A stretch of 64,000 nt of DNA from Basidiobolus meristosporus CBS 931.73 (GCA_002104905.1 MCFE01000262.1:1-64000), one strand, 5' to 3'; shown: positions 1 to 11,422, counted from the stretch's first letter. The notes: generated by a model not told the origin, from the letters alone. Numbers and translations: made by a program.

Positions 1-185
1 GTAAAATATTGTCAAGTTTTATCCCTTTATTTGGTTGTAAAATTAGCAAAACACCATCATGATCCCATCATAAGTTTGTTGGGATGGTCACTAACTCCAA
101 GCTGCTGGTATTATGACGGTCTCTAAATGGGATCCTGATGGCTGATCTGGATTGGATCTACCAACAGGACCATGTTATTCTTCAT
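1..185 (+). repeat. 3' tail of a Tnp2-family relic
   Basis: This stretch resembles the 3' part of the Tnp2-like repeat at about 3035-3215, sharing the 'ccaagctgctggtatt' region, and resembles in inverted orientation 25,200-25,440. Short conserved frames can be followed between the three copies but all are broken by stops. It is cut by the window edge. No function is claimed. Confidence 0.5.
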
Positions 186-443
186 CAGGGGTCCTTCACT
201 GCTACTTCATCTGAGTGCTTCATGAGTGATACAACACTTTTTCCTTGATAAATGTTGAGCTGGTGAATCTGTGTCTGCCTGCTTGTCCCTCATTGGCACT
301 CTGCCAGCTACCTGATGTCTCTTTGATGCTGGTCTGGAGCTTTAGGCCCTGCTTGTAGTGGGCTCTTGAGGAAGCTGCTGGTTTTTAGTGATGGCACCCT
401 TGTTTGTCTGCCTTTGATAGTTTCTGCTATTCTTGAGATACTA
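186..443. repeat. Repeat-like spacer, no gene
   Basis: About 100 bp around 200-300 matches 35,260-35,360 in the same orientation, sharing 'ttccttgataaatgttg', so this is another dispersed repeat. The short minus-strand open frame across 308-550 runs into the neighbouring foldback element and has no recognisable domain. I see no gene here. Confidence 0.4.
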
Positions 444-1173
444 GATTTGTTGCGTTGGATAGTGCCACATTGAGCCATGAGTGCCAAATGATGCCATAGA
501 GTGCCAGAGAGGCCAAATGAGCCTATACTGGGCCACAGAGTGTGAAACATAGACCTGCATCTTCATGCAAAGCAGCCCCTGTGTTTCACCTATGATGCAG
601 GAGAAATTCCATTTTTTGATGCTTTTTTGTGGATCAATGTTGTGCAGGATGTGTAAGAGCACAGAAGAACTGAAGACATTCATCAGGTTCTCAATACCCA
701 TGGCACTCTGAATCTAGCTCCTGTGGCTTGTAACCTGTCACAACAATGCATGGCACTATCTTGGTCCACTGGTACTATCTGGCACTATAAGTGCTTTGTA
801 TTGATCTTACTTTTGGGCTAATATTTCAATATAGTGCCAGATAGTACCAGTGGACCAAGATAGTGCCATGCATTGTTGTGACAGGTTACAAGCCACAGGA
901 GCTAGATTCAGGGTGCCATGGGTACTGAGTACCAAATGCATATTTTCAATCCTTTTGCGCTCTTACACATCCTGCACAAAATTGACGTAAAAAAAGGTCA
1001 AAAAATGGATTTTCTCCAGCACCATTGGTGAAACACAGGGGCTGCTTTGCATGAAGATGCAGATCTATGTTTCACACTCTGTGGCCAAGTATAGGTTCAC
1101 TTAGCCTCCCTGGCACACTATGGCATCATCTGGCACTCATGGCTCAATGTGGCACTATCCAACAGAACAAGTC
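444..1173 (-). mobile_element. Foldback element copy 1 (730 bp)
   Basis: Two arms of roughly 345 bp are near-perfect inverted repeats around a short loop at about 787-833, so the whole unit could fold into one long hairpin. The outer ends read GATTTGTT...AACAAGTC. It is flanked by TACTA on the left and TACTT on the right, which fits a 5-bp target duplication with one mismatch. It has no credible coding capacity. The loop is reversed relative to copies at 10,851 and 26,196, so I assign it to the minus strand. Its arms contain many copies of a TGGCAC motif. Confidence 0.85.
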
Positions 1174-1178
1174 TACTT

Positions 1179-1540
1179 TCTAGCATACCAATGCTGGCCC
1201 AAGATCTGTTTGCCTGTTTAAATCCAGGATAATGCTAGACTTCTGACAGCCTCTTGAATATTAGCCCACTCTTTATTGGTGTACTCAACAGACTCACAGA
1301 TCTTCAATGTATTTTGGTTTTCAGGCTTCTGTATAGACCCCACATTGTCTCCCTCCCACACTGTGATAAGTTTTTCTGCGGGTTTATCTTTGCGCACTGT
1401 TGTGCTTCAAAGACTTTACAGTGCTCCTCTTTTGTTAAATTAGGAAATGGCTCAATTCTTGGCAGTGACATTGAGCTACTTGAGCTCTTTCTTTGCAGCA
1501 AAATTACAGCTTTCTCTAACTGGGATATTGATTACTCTAT
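1179..1540. other. Intergenic/unassigned repeat DNA
   Basis: No gene is supported. Overlapping small open frames on both strands (for example minus 1304-1501, Ser-rich N-terminus) match nothing I recognise and the region is wedged between mobile elements. It may be a further part of the Tnp2-family element that follows. Confidence 0.35.
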
Positions 1541-3240
1541 ATGTTTTATCTGCTCTTCCAGTTTCTTCCCAACAATATCCCTATGCTGATGACCAAGTTG
1601 TACATGGGGTATTTCAAGCTAAATGAGTCCTTTGAGATTCTGGAGAATTTGAAAGAATTGGCAAAATATCACAGAGTATCCACTACCCTAAGTACTTTTC
1701 ACAGGCTCCAATTAATATTCATATGCATATGCAACAATACAAATGCAAACACTGGATGAACTGGATATGTATTTATTCAAGTGGGGTTCTGAAGCCATTC
1801 CTACCAAGAGTACACTGAGAGTCTTTGGAGTCATATATGGACATTGTAGGAATACTTATACAGAAGAGGATCACCAATGCCAACTTGATGCATCTAAAGC
1901 TGCTCCGCAAGGATTCTGTAACAGGATTTGAGTGGCTATACTACAAACATAAAGCTGAATAAATAGATATCTGCTGCTACTGTATCTAATCTTTACTCCA
2001 TCTTGCTTGGTGTATGGAGAATATTGGGCCTTGCTTAATCTTTTGGGAGTTTCCAATGGAGTGGATGTGTGGGAGATAGAAAGACAAGTCAAGTTGCAGG
2101 TACTAGCATATACCAATCTCATCAACAATATTACCTTCAGATTTGTCATGGATGTGATGAGTTGGCACATGGAGGACTTCCAGAAAGAGTGGGAAAATAC
2201 TGAGGAGAGAAGTACACATAGAGACACCTATGCCTATGGCATTAAGCAGCTAAGCAGCCCCAATGTGCAGGTAAGCAGTTAAGTAATGCAAAGCTAGGTT
2301 GGGTCCAACCAGCAACTAATTTTATTGGGAAAACTCTACAAAGAAATGCAAGCTTTCTCAAGGTTGCAAGCCAACTTCTAAACTGTTCAATATGCAACTC
2401 AAACTAACAAGAGCCAGAGCAAACCTATACGTGGGACTAGAATCCAGCAGGGAGAAGGAATATATTGGCCAAACACCAAGAAGTTGTTTGCAGATATTCA
2501 GGAGGTATTTATGGTAGATGTGGCAACATCCAAGCATATGTTCACAGGAGGTATATTTTATCAGCTGTACAAGGTATATGGCAACTTTGCAAGTATCACA
2601 CTAAAAGCTGTAAAGTTGAGGTGAAGGAAGTATGTAAATTGCAGCAAGTGTGTGCATTTGTGGAGGTTAGCAAGCAGGAGGCCATAGTTTTTTTTGATGC
2701 AAGGTGTAAGTGGAATACCCAAGGTAGTAGTGGGTAAGCTGATAAAGAAGGATGATTCTACAGTGAAATATATGAACCACACAAGGGGAGGTAGAAAAAG
2801 TAAATACTATTTGGCAAATTGGCACAGTAGCATTATAAAGAACTAGCTGTAGGCTGCCATAAGGCCGTAATAATGCCATCAGCATCCTGCTGTGAGGCTG
2901 CTGAAATACTGTCAGGTTTTTTTGCCATATAAGGCAATTGGATGGCTGGGCAGGTTAGATCCAGGTAAAATATCTGTTAAGCACATTAAGACTGCAACAA
3001 TGCCATGCAATTATTGTCACAGCACCAATCAAACTCCATCAAGTTATATACCTTTATTTGGCAGAAAATTAGCAAAATGCTGTTGGGATCCTGCCACAAG
3101 AATGTCAAGAGGGTCACTGACTCCAAGCTGCTGGTATTGTGACTATATTCAAACAGGAACCTCATGGCTGAGTAGGATTTGATCCTCCTGGAGGACCAAA
3201 TTATTTTTTATAGGGTACTGAAGATAAGTAACATAAAGTT
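1541..3240 (+). pseudogene. Tnp2-like transposase relic, copy 1
   Basis: This is a degenerate DNA-transposon protein. In one plus frame (about 1560-2090) I read NIHMHMQQYKCKHWMNWI near 1714-1779 and FWEFPMEWMCG at 2041-2073. These match, in order and in the same frame, two regions I associate with fungal Tnp2 (Transposase_21, CACTA/EnSpm-like) proteins: the 'NI.KH..GYKA.EW..W..LYS' stretch and the 'GPCW.FWQFPMER.CG' stretch. Several stops interrupt the frame. A further conserved piece at about 2420-2620 (RGTRIQQGEG, then KKLFADIQEVFM) is shared with copies near 24,890 and, inverted, 25,870. The family assignment is from memory of the motifs. The break-up by stops is seen directly. No CACTA termini were found. 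Confidence 0.7.
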
Positions 3241-3530
3241 ATTGCATTCTTGAATGCCAAGCTGTTTGCCTCATTGACAAGACTACCCTAGCTTGATGCC
3301 ATAAGAAAAGGGAAAACCCATAGTCCAAATACTGTAACATGCCTCTTGGCCATGCAGCACACACATGGCCTATAAAGCACTAGACAGATCACAGACATTG
3401 TTTTGCCACACAAGTCATATTTGAGCATTCATCAGTAACACTGAACTAACAGGATCTTGCCTGCCACTTGAAGCTTCTATAAAAGCACCTTGTCCTACTT
3501 GTCACCTTGTGCAAGCCTATTTGGCTGAGT
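3241..3530. other. Unassigned spacer within Tnp2 relics
   Basis: No gene or named repeat is recognised between Tnp2 relic copy 1 and the beginning of recognisable copy 2 sequence. It is AT-rich and compositionally like the flanking relics, and may be an unaligned 5' part of the same element. Confidence 0.3.
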
Positions 3531-5071
3531 TTCTGATGTTCTTTGGCACACCACAGCCTTCTAAGTATGACCAGTGGAGCAATAGCCATGAAGCAGCAGC
3601 TCACTGTTGGATTGCAAATCTATATTCCAACAAAACAGTACTCTGCATGAGCCTGGCAAAATTTAAATAGCCAATGAGACAACACCTGCATAAGCTCATG
3701 CAGACCAACAAGTATTGTGAATCTCTCAAGTACTTCACCCTGATGAATTAAGCATATATATGGCAAGCATATTTGAGGTCTATTATTACAAACAACTAAG
3801 AAGCAAGGGCCGCTCCAAAGGCACTTATGACTATCTCTTTGCCTTGACACTTGCTGGACTCTCACCAAACAAGTATGCTGCCAGCAGATTCTGCAGGCCA
3901 CCAATTCTCAGCAACCTGAAACTGTTTCCAAAATTCTTGTATGAGTAGAAATTCATTGGCAGTCTCACTGATAAATGAGTTTAAATCAGTGTCAAATGCA
4001 GATAGTTACCTATATTCATTGCAGGATGAATCTTGAATGCTATCAAGCAGCATACTCGTAAATGATTGTCATGTCAAAGTGCATATGGTACTCTGTGTAG
4101 CAGATTTCCCAGCCATCAGCAAGATAGCTGGCTTTTCTGGGCACAATGGATAGAGTTGCTGTTAAATGTGCAAGATCTAGGGGATTTACTCCATAACTCA
4201 TATGCATTTTGATTAACCCAACACCATTACCAAGAAAATCACCTTTGAACATAGAGAGCATGCAGAAATCAGCATGCAACTGCAGCAAAGCTTACAAGCA
4301 AGAAGCCATTGGCCAGAATAGTGAATCAATCCAAAGCTAGATATACCAAAGATGGGTTATTGGTTGGAGCAAAAGATTTCCCCTGGGAGCAATGAATTTC
4401 CTTTCAACAATGTCCCTCTACTAACAAGCAGGTTATACATAGGGTATTTTAAGCTGTACAAACTCTTTGGATACCAGCAAGACTTGAAAATGGCAAGATA
4501 TCATAGAGCATACACTACCCAAAGCACTTCTCACAAGCTGCAATCAATATTCATATGCATATGCAAAAATACAAATGTATGGTCTGGATGAGCAGGATAT
4601 GTATTTATTCAATTGGCCATCTGAGATAATATGGGCGCAGAGTACATTGGAAGCATTGGGTGCTGTATATAGGCATTGTTGAAATATTTATCCAGAAGTG
4701 GATCACAACTTCCATCTTGACACATCTTCAGGGCTTATATTAGTAATTTGTGATGGGATTTGAGCACCTATACTACATGCATAAAGCTGAATGTGCATCT
4801 CTGCTACTCCTGCATCCACTATGTACTCATATTGCTTAGACTGTGGAGACTATTGGCCTTCCTTCATCTTTTGAGAGTTTTCTATTGAGCATATATGTGG
4901 TGAGGTTTGAAGATAAGCCCACTTACAGGAACTACCATATCCCAATCTCATTATGAGTTGTAACTTTGAGTTCATCATGGCTCTGGTAAGTTGGCAAATG
5001 GAGGACAGCCAGGAATAGTTTGAAAATACTGAGTACAGATGTGCACATGGAGACAGCTGTGCATTCAGCAT
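3531..5071 (+). pseudogene. Tnp2-like transposase relic, copy 2 (5' part)
   Basis: This copy keeps more of the N-terminal half. At 3760-3948 the frame contains RSKGTYDYLFALTLAGLSPN, resembling the 'SK.WNKH...FTLAGLP' region of fungal Tnp2-like transposases. At 4079-4174 another frame gives VADFPAISKIAGFSGHNG and then, after a stop, a C-C-x-M-C cluster, resembling the 'DLPA.RK.AGF..HN...C..C' region. From about 4430 it aligns with copy 1, including NIHMHMQKYKC at 4546 and a decayed FWEFPMER-type motif near 4869. Frameshifts separate these blocks. It is interrupted at 5071 by gypsy-1 and resumes at 10,789-10,850. Confidence 0.65.
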
Positions 5072-5458
5072 TGTGAGTTATTACTGACTGTACTTGGTGA
5101 GTGGGAGAGCTTGTAGGTCAAGTCAGTACCACTTGGTTCAGAATAGCTTCTTATAGAAGGTAGCAAGGTAATAAAGACTTCTGTTTATTTCGTCCAAATC
5201 TTGTTGTTCTTCCTGGTTCAATTGGATAGATATATATATCACTTGGGGGGGCTTAGACAATAGACAATGTGTTATAAAATAGGGGTGTGAACACCTTCCT
5301 GTTATGGTAAGTGTTCTAACTAGATAAGGGCAGGGATAGGAGGGGAGGACGTGTGGGGGAATCATAGGGAGGGTACTGGAGGACTTCAGGTAGGACTCTG
5401 GAGGGAACTCTTGGGAGAACTCTTGGGCAAAGAGTGGGTACTACATTGAGTACTCACA
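5072..5458 (-). repeat. gypsy-1 3' LTR
   Basis: This 387-bp terminal repeat begins TGTGAG and ends CTCACA on the plus strand. It differs from the 5' LTR at about ten positions, nearly all transitions, several at positions where the partner copy has CpG. Confidence 0.95.
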
Positions 5459-5744
5459 TATCCCGGGGGTTAAGTGGGAGCTTTGTCCTCAAAGTTCTTT
5501 GACTAACTCGCTTCTCCAGGATCAATTTTGTTTACGGAGCATCTTGGTTCTTGCTAGTGGGAGGGGTATTGCCAGTTTTGGGTGAACTGTTTCCTTCGGC
5601 ACTTTCCATATGCATTCTTTTGTTCTCCCCTTTGGGCAAACTCCCTTGCGCATATTATTTGTACCTATATCGACTAAAATCTCCTCTAATAAACTTTGAA
5701 TGTATCCCATGTCTTCCTCTATCCTTATCCTGATAATTGTTTAA

Positions 5745-8700
5745 TCACACTTCGGTCTCAGTGATGATCAGTGGATCATCATGAAACGGTTTCAGATGGG
5801 CTGGCGCTATGTTGCTGATTGTCTTATTATTCAGGGTGATGGTGTACTTTGGTCTGTGGTCCAAACTGATAACGGTGCATGGGCCAATCCATTGGGGTGT
5901 AAATTGTGGGCGGAACTTGAGGCCTGCAACGGTTTGGTTGTACCACACCTTATTGCCTGGTTTCCACTTTTGTCTCGTTAGTTTCTCATTTTTGGGTGGA
6001 GGGGGAAGGTGCTTGTCGACATTTTCGAATACTTTTATGTATAGGTGGGCGATACGGTGTATCAACCTTTCTATATAGTCGTTATGTGTTGTCAGGGGGA
6101 CACCTTCCATCGTTAATCCAGCTTCCTCCTGCCACTTTGGTCTTTGTCCATATAGGATTTCATATGGGGAGAAACCCGTCGTTTTATTTGGTGTGGTGCG
6201 CATTGCTAGGAGTGTCAGTGGGAGCAGCTCGGCCCATGATTGGGGAAGTTCCCAGTGAAGCTTCTCCAGTATGCGGCAACACGTCTGGTTCATCCTCTCG
6301 GTTAATCCGTTAGTCTGGGGGTGATACGTGGCCGTGAAGACTTGTTTCACGCCCATCATTTTGCACAGGTGGGCCACAGTGTCATTCAGGAAGGAACCAT
6401 CATTGTCGGACAGGAGTATCTGAGGATATCCGTGTCGGCAGATGAGGTGTTCTAGAATGAATCAGGCGGTTGTCTTCTGATCTTTATTGCGGACGGCTTG
6501 GGCTTCTACCCACTTTGAGAAATAATCGGTAGCAATTATTATGTATTGTTCTCCTTTCTTTGTTTTCATAAAGGGGCCAACAAAGTCAATCCCTACTTGG
6601 TGGAAGGGCAGGTCAACCGGTATTGGTGCGGTTGTCCCTATCTTCTGACTCCGGTTGAATCTTTCGCAAGTGGTGCATCTTTGTAATGTATTTGTAATGT
6701 CGGTCATCATTTTTTGCCAATAAAACATTTTTCTTAACATCTTATATGTTGTTAGGGGGTTAGCGTGTCCTAATGACATATGTCTTTCTCGTATGATTTC
6801 TTCACGGGCTGCTAGTGGGGGTACCTCAGCTCTGGACTGTCCTTGGAGGAACCATAGTCGATTTTCTTGTACTTTGTACTGACACCATTTCCTTTGAAAT
6901 TCTCTCTTCTGTTTGTTTGTAACAACGTGTTTGGGATACCTCCCTTTCTTTTTAAAGCAGATTACGTCCTTGTACTCATCACTGACATGTATTTGGCAAA
7001 CGGGATAGCGACTGAGGAAGTCTGCGTCCTGGTGTTTCTTGCCAGCGCGGTGAATTATTTCAAAGTCGTATTGCTGTAGTTGTAGGGCCCAACGTGCTAG
7101 TCGGCCGGTAAAGTCTTTAGTTTTCATCAGCCAGACCAGTGCACTGTGGTCCGTTACTATTGTGAATCGGCAACCATGTATGTATGTATAGAATTGTTTA
7201 ATTGAATAAACAACAGCCAGACATTCTATCTTGGTAACGGGGTAGTGGCGTTTGTGTTAGTTTAGCAAACGGCTCACGTAACCAATTGGGTGGAATTCGG
7301 CGGGTTGGTGGTATTGTCCCAGTACGGTGCCTATACCGGTGAGGCTTCCATCACAGTTAATAAAAAATCTCGCATCCCAATTGGGAAATTGTAACACTGG
7401 CAGTGACGTCAGGGAATGTTTCAGCTGATCAAATGCTCTCTTTTGAGGCTCCAACCATACAAAACACTGGCCCTTTTGCGTCAATTTGTATAGGGGGGCT
7501 GCTATTGTCGCAAAGTTTTTGACAAAGCGGCAATAGTAGCCGGCTAATCCTAGGAATCACAACACTGCATTAATGTCCTTTGGTGCAGGTGCATTTTGAA
7601 CGGCTTTCAGGAGTGACGTAGATGGGTATATTCCATCTGCCGAGATCTCGTGGCCCAGGAACAACAATTTCATATACAGGAAATGGCACTTCTTGGGATG
7701 TAGTTTGAGTTGGTTCTCAAGGAGGGATGTCAGGATACATTGCACGTTGTGTATATGTTCTTCTACATTGGGGGAATATATTGTGATGTCGTCCAGATAC
7801 ACAAGGGCGCATTCCCATCGTAGATTTCCTAGCACCTTGTTGATCATCCTTTGGAACGTAGCGGGGGCATTGCACAAGCCAAAGGGTAGTTGGTTCCATT
7901 TGTATAATCCAAACGATGTTATAAAAGCGGTTTTGGGTCGATCTTCCGGGGCTACTTCTACTTGCCAATACCCGGAGATTAAGTCAAGAGAGCTAAAATA
8001 TTTAGCTCCGATTAATCTGTCCAAGAGGTCGTCTATTTGCGGTAGCGGATACACATCCTTCCAGGTGACGGCGTTCAATTTCCGGTAGTCGATGCAAAAG
8101 CGTCGCTTTCCGTCTTTCTTTGGGACTATCACTACGGGGGAGGCCCACGGAGACTGGCTCTCTGTAATGATGTCGTCTTTTAATAAAGTTTCAATCGTCT
8201 CTTTGATATAGTCTGTGTCAATTTTCGAATTCCTATAGGCTTTTTGCTTGATGGGGTATTTGTCGGCAAGGTGGATTTGGTGATATACCCTAGGTATATG
8301 ACCAATTACTTGGTTCTTAGAGAATACTTGGGCAAGCGGACGTATTCCTTCTAGGAATTTGTCTCGTAAAGTAGGCGGTAGACCGGGGTCCACATCTAGT
8401 TTGGGTAGTTCTGCTTCTGGTTCTTTGTTTGGAGGTGGTCCTTGGTCGTTTCCGTTGACTTCCTCTAAGTTTAACAATGGCACTCCTCTAGGCAATGTCA
8501 CCGTGTGTTGCCCATTGTTAACCACTAAGCATTTCAGGCTTTGCGTTTCAAATTTTGGTGGTATCCATACTTTAGGGATCAAGATTCCTTCCAGTTGCTT
8601 GGATGCTTTTGCTGCGGTTATCATTCTTCCGCTTGTTGAATAAGCTATTGGTGTTTCTAATGAGATCACCGTCTCACTGGCGGGTGGTATTTTTATCACC

Positions 8701-9611
8701 TTTCGTGTGATGATTGGAGACTGCAACGGTTTCACCTCTTCGATTGTCACACTGTTGCTACGCGCCTTGCTCTCATCGGTGATATGAATCAGTGGGATAC
8801 TCTCGGTATCCCACCTGAGTTCAGATGCACTGTAAAGTATATCCATCTTATGTTGGATAAACCAACTCTCGCCAATGAGTAAGTTGTTGGCTGCGACGGG
8901 TAGGACCACAACATCTTGGCGTATTATCAAGTTGCCTAGCCAAATGGGGCAATTAGGCACCACACCTACCGTTGTATCCAGTTGGTCATTTGCTAGCCGT
9001 ACTCAAATGGTGTTGTTGGGGACTATATTTAGTTTTAGACGTTTCGCTAATGACTCTGACATGATCAACATAGAGGATCCTGTGTTGATAAGGGCAAGAA
9101 TCTCCTTATTCTCTATATGTACCTTTACGTATGTACCTTTATTTGGTTTTTGCAGGACCATCTGGTTGACATGGAGGGTTGTTATCTCCTTCAATCCCTC
9201 TATCAGTTCCTTGACTAGAGCCGGGGCCAGTCCCAGTAAATTGGTTATTGGGAGGGTTGCCTTGGTTTGCTCTAGTACCTTCATTATGGGGAATAGGCCA
9301 TGGGAAGACGTGCTAGCGTTCTTCGTTCGCTTTAACACTTCTTCCCAAGGTTCATTCCATACTTCTTCACCTAATTCCGCGCTCTTTCCTTTTGACGGAA
9401 CCTCTACTACAGGTTCCTTTGCCTCCTCTCTAGAAGCATCATGTCGACGCTTCTTCTTCCGCACTTCGATTGTCCTGACCGGAGGGCTTAGATTGACTGA
9501 GTCCCGTTGGCCTCCTGGCAAGGGACTCTGTCTTTTGACGCCTTCTTCTCTTTTGTGTCCGGTACGGCTTCTCTTCCGTACCGTTTTTCACATTCATGGG
9601 CCTGGTGACCT
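5745..9611 (-). pseudogene. gypsy-1 pol (protease-RT-RNase H-integrase)
   Basis: One continuous minus-strand frame encodes the polyprotein that would process Gag, copy the RNA and integrate the DNA. In order: an aspartic protease motif INTGSS near 9084, where the family has DTG, so the catalytic Asp is Asn; RT with YLDD at 7788-7799 and the 'FCIDYRKLN' block near 8080; an RNase H start near 7350; the integrase zinc-binding H/C region (CTTCERF) near 6665; and the core with GIDFVGPF, LLSDND and NGLTERMN supplying D-D-E. A C-terminal GPY/F-like QWIGPCTV segment follows. Stops break it at 9003 (TGA), 7557 (TGA), 7257 (TAA) and 6462 (TGA). Each TGA sits where an Arg CGA codon would fit the family. 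The frame overlaps gag in -1 phase. Confidence 0.93.
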
Positions 9612-10360
9612 ACTTGTCCACACACATAACACGGATACTGTTGTCGCGGTCGTTCCATCTGTTGGGTCAGGACTTGAACCTGGGCCTTTAGATCTACGAC
9701 AGCTTCCCAGAGTTTATCACCTTCTTTGGGGACTTCTTGGACATTGTTGATTGAGAGTTCTTGGACCTTTCGCCGTAATTCCTCTAACTTACGGTCTTTT
9801 GGGGAGGCGATTTTTCCTTTCTTACGGGGGATCCCTGTCCTTTGATCATTTGTATCACTATAGGGTAGCCCTCATAGCAAGATGACCCCTTGTACTTGTT
9901 CGACCAACTCTTGCAACGTTTTACATCCCTGTTGTTCTTCGGACGCCCTACGTCTTATTTTGTCGTCTAAGCCCATGATGTAATACCTCATGAGCTGTTG
10001 TTTGGCAATTTCATCCTTTGGGAGACATCAAACTCGTTGGAGAAACAGTTCAGTGTAGGCTTCATAGCTTTCACTGCTTTTCTTCTGCGAGGACAGTAGA
10101 AGGGCTTCGTAGTGGTATCCTTCGGCATATAGAAAGCGTGTCTTGTAGGCTTCTTCTAGTGCATCCCAGTCGTCTTTGACTGCGTCTTCCAACCCATAAT
10201 GCCATCGCCATGCTGACCCTTCCATATGTCTTGCGAACTCTCTTACTTTCTTATTGTTGTCCCATCCTGCATCAACCGCAACTCTCTCAAACTTATCAAA
10301 CCACTCAAGGGCTTTCTCTCTCTTTCCCTTGTATGTCTTTAGTTTGATTGTAGTAGTCAT
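9488..10360 (-). pseudogene. gypsy-1 gag
   Basis: This is the capsid-type Gag of gypsy-1, starting at the ATG at 10,360 just inside the 5' LTR. The first 110 residues carry a retrotrans_gag-like capsid region (WFDKFERVA, then SAWRWHYGLED). After a TGA at 10,028 the same frame continues, meets a second TGA at 9872, and then shows a CCHC zinc knuckle, CYVCGQVGHQAHEC, near 9590-9635. It ends at a TAA at 9488. Both stops could come from CGA by one transition. The last ~120 nt overlap the open pol frame, which lies in -1 phase. I found no canonical slippery heptamer in the overlap. Confidence 0.85.
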
Positions 10361-10401
10361 TACCTCACTTGTGCTTATTTCCGCAGAGAGGGCACCAAAT
10401 A

Positions 10402-10788
10402 TGTGGGTTATTACTGACTGTACTTGGTGAGTGGGAGAGCTTGTAGGTCAAGTCAGTACCACTTGGTTCAGAATAGCTTCCGATAGAAGGTAGCAAGGTA
10501 ATAAAGACTTCTGTTTATTTTGTCCAAATCTTGTTGTTCTTCCTGGTTCAATTGGATAGATATATATATCACTTGGGGGGGCTTAGACAATAGACAATGT
10601 GTTATAAAATAGGGGTGTGAGCACCTTCCTATTATGGTAAGTGTTCTAACTAGATAAGGGCAGGGATGGGAGGGGAGGACGCGTGGGGGAATCATAGGGA
10701 GGGTACTGGAGGACTTTGGGTAGGACTCTGGAGGGAACTCTTGGGAGAACTCTTGGGCAAAGAGTGGGTACTACATTGAGTACTCACA
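10402..10788 (-). repeat. gypsy-1 5' LTR
   Basis: This is the upstream LTR of the minus-strand element, 387 bp, followed on the right by the AGCAT target duplication. It would carry the promoter. Confidence 0.95.
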
Positions 10789-10850
10789 AGCATTACAATG
10801 ATAAGCAGCCTCAATGTGTAGTTAATCAGTACAGTGATGCAGAGATGGGG
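10789..10850 (+). pseudogene. Tnp2 relic copy 2, continuation
   Basis: The sequence after the target duplication (AAGCAGCCTCAATGTG) aligns with 2246-2310 of copy 1, showing that gypsy-1 split this relic. It ends where the foldback arm begins. Confidence 0.6.
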
Positions 10851-11422
10851 TAGAAAATCCATTTTTTGACCTTTGTTTTAGGTCAATGTTGTACAGGATG
10901 TGTGAGTGCACAAAAGGACTGAAGTTATGCATCTGGTACTCAATACCCATGGCACTCTGAATCTAGCTCCTGTGGCTTGTAACCTGTCACAACAATGCAT
11001 GGCACTATCTTGGTCCACTGGTACTATCTGGCACTATATTTAATTATTAGCCCTAAAGTAAGATCAATACAAAGAACTTATAGGGCCAGATAGTACCAGT
11101 GGACCAAGATAGAGCCATGCATTTTTGTGACATGTTACAAGCCACAGGAGTTAGATTCAGAGTGCCATGAGTATTGAGTACCAGATGCATATCTTCAGTC
11201 CTTTTGTGCACTCACACATCCTGTACAACATTGACCTAAAAAAAAGGTCAAAAAATGGATTTTCTCCAACACAGTGGGTGAAACACAGTGGCTACTTTGC
11301 ATGAAGATGCAGAGCTATGCTGCACACTCTGTGGCCAAGTGTAGGCTCACTTGGCCCCCTGGCACTCTATGGCATCATTTGGCACTCATGGCTCAATATG
11401 GCACAATCCAACAGAACAAGTC
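10851..11422 (+). mobile_element. Foldback element copy 2 (left arm truncated)
   Basis: It has the same inverted-repeat design as 26,196-26,926: the right arm is complete to AACAAGTC at 11,422, while the outer ~150 bp of the left arm is missing. The loop is near 11,035-11,085, in the same orientation as the 26-kb copy. Confidence 0.85.

Larger units (their letters stand above)
5072..10788 (-). mobile_element. Ty3/gypsy retrotransposon, gypsy-1
   Basis: This is a complete LTR retrotransposon in minus orientation: two 387-bp LTRs, gag, and pol ordered protease, RT, RNase H, integrase. A perfect 5-bp target duplication AGCAT flanks it (5067-5071 and 10,789-10,793), and the interrupted Tnp2 relic continues on both sides. 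A likely primer-binding site lies at 10,381-10,397, reading as a tRNA 3' end finishing in CACCA on the plus strand. I see no polypurine tract in the sense strand beside the 3' LTR. It is GC-richer than its surroundings. About six in-frame stops make it inactive, but there is little other damage, so it is probably a young insertion. No chromodomain is evident. Confidence 0.95.

Noticed and set aside
5459-5490. A polypurine tract for gypsy-1 beside its 3' LTR
   Set aside because: The purine-rich text (GGGGGTTAAGTGGGAG) is on the plus strand, whereas the element is on the minus strand, so it is in the wrong sense.
7693-9750. Long plus-strand open frames (8875-9750 and 7693-8088) across gypsy-1
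   Set aside because: They mirror the GC-rich pol gene on the other strand and have no domain of their own.
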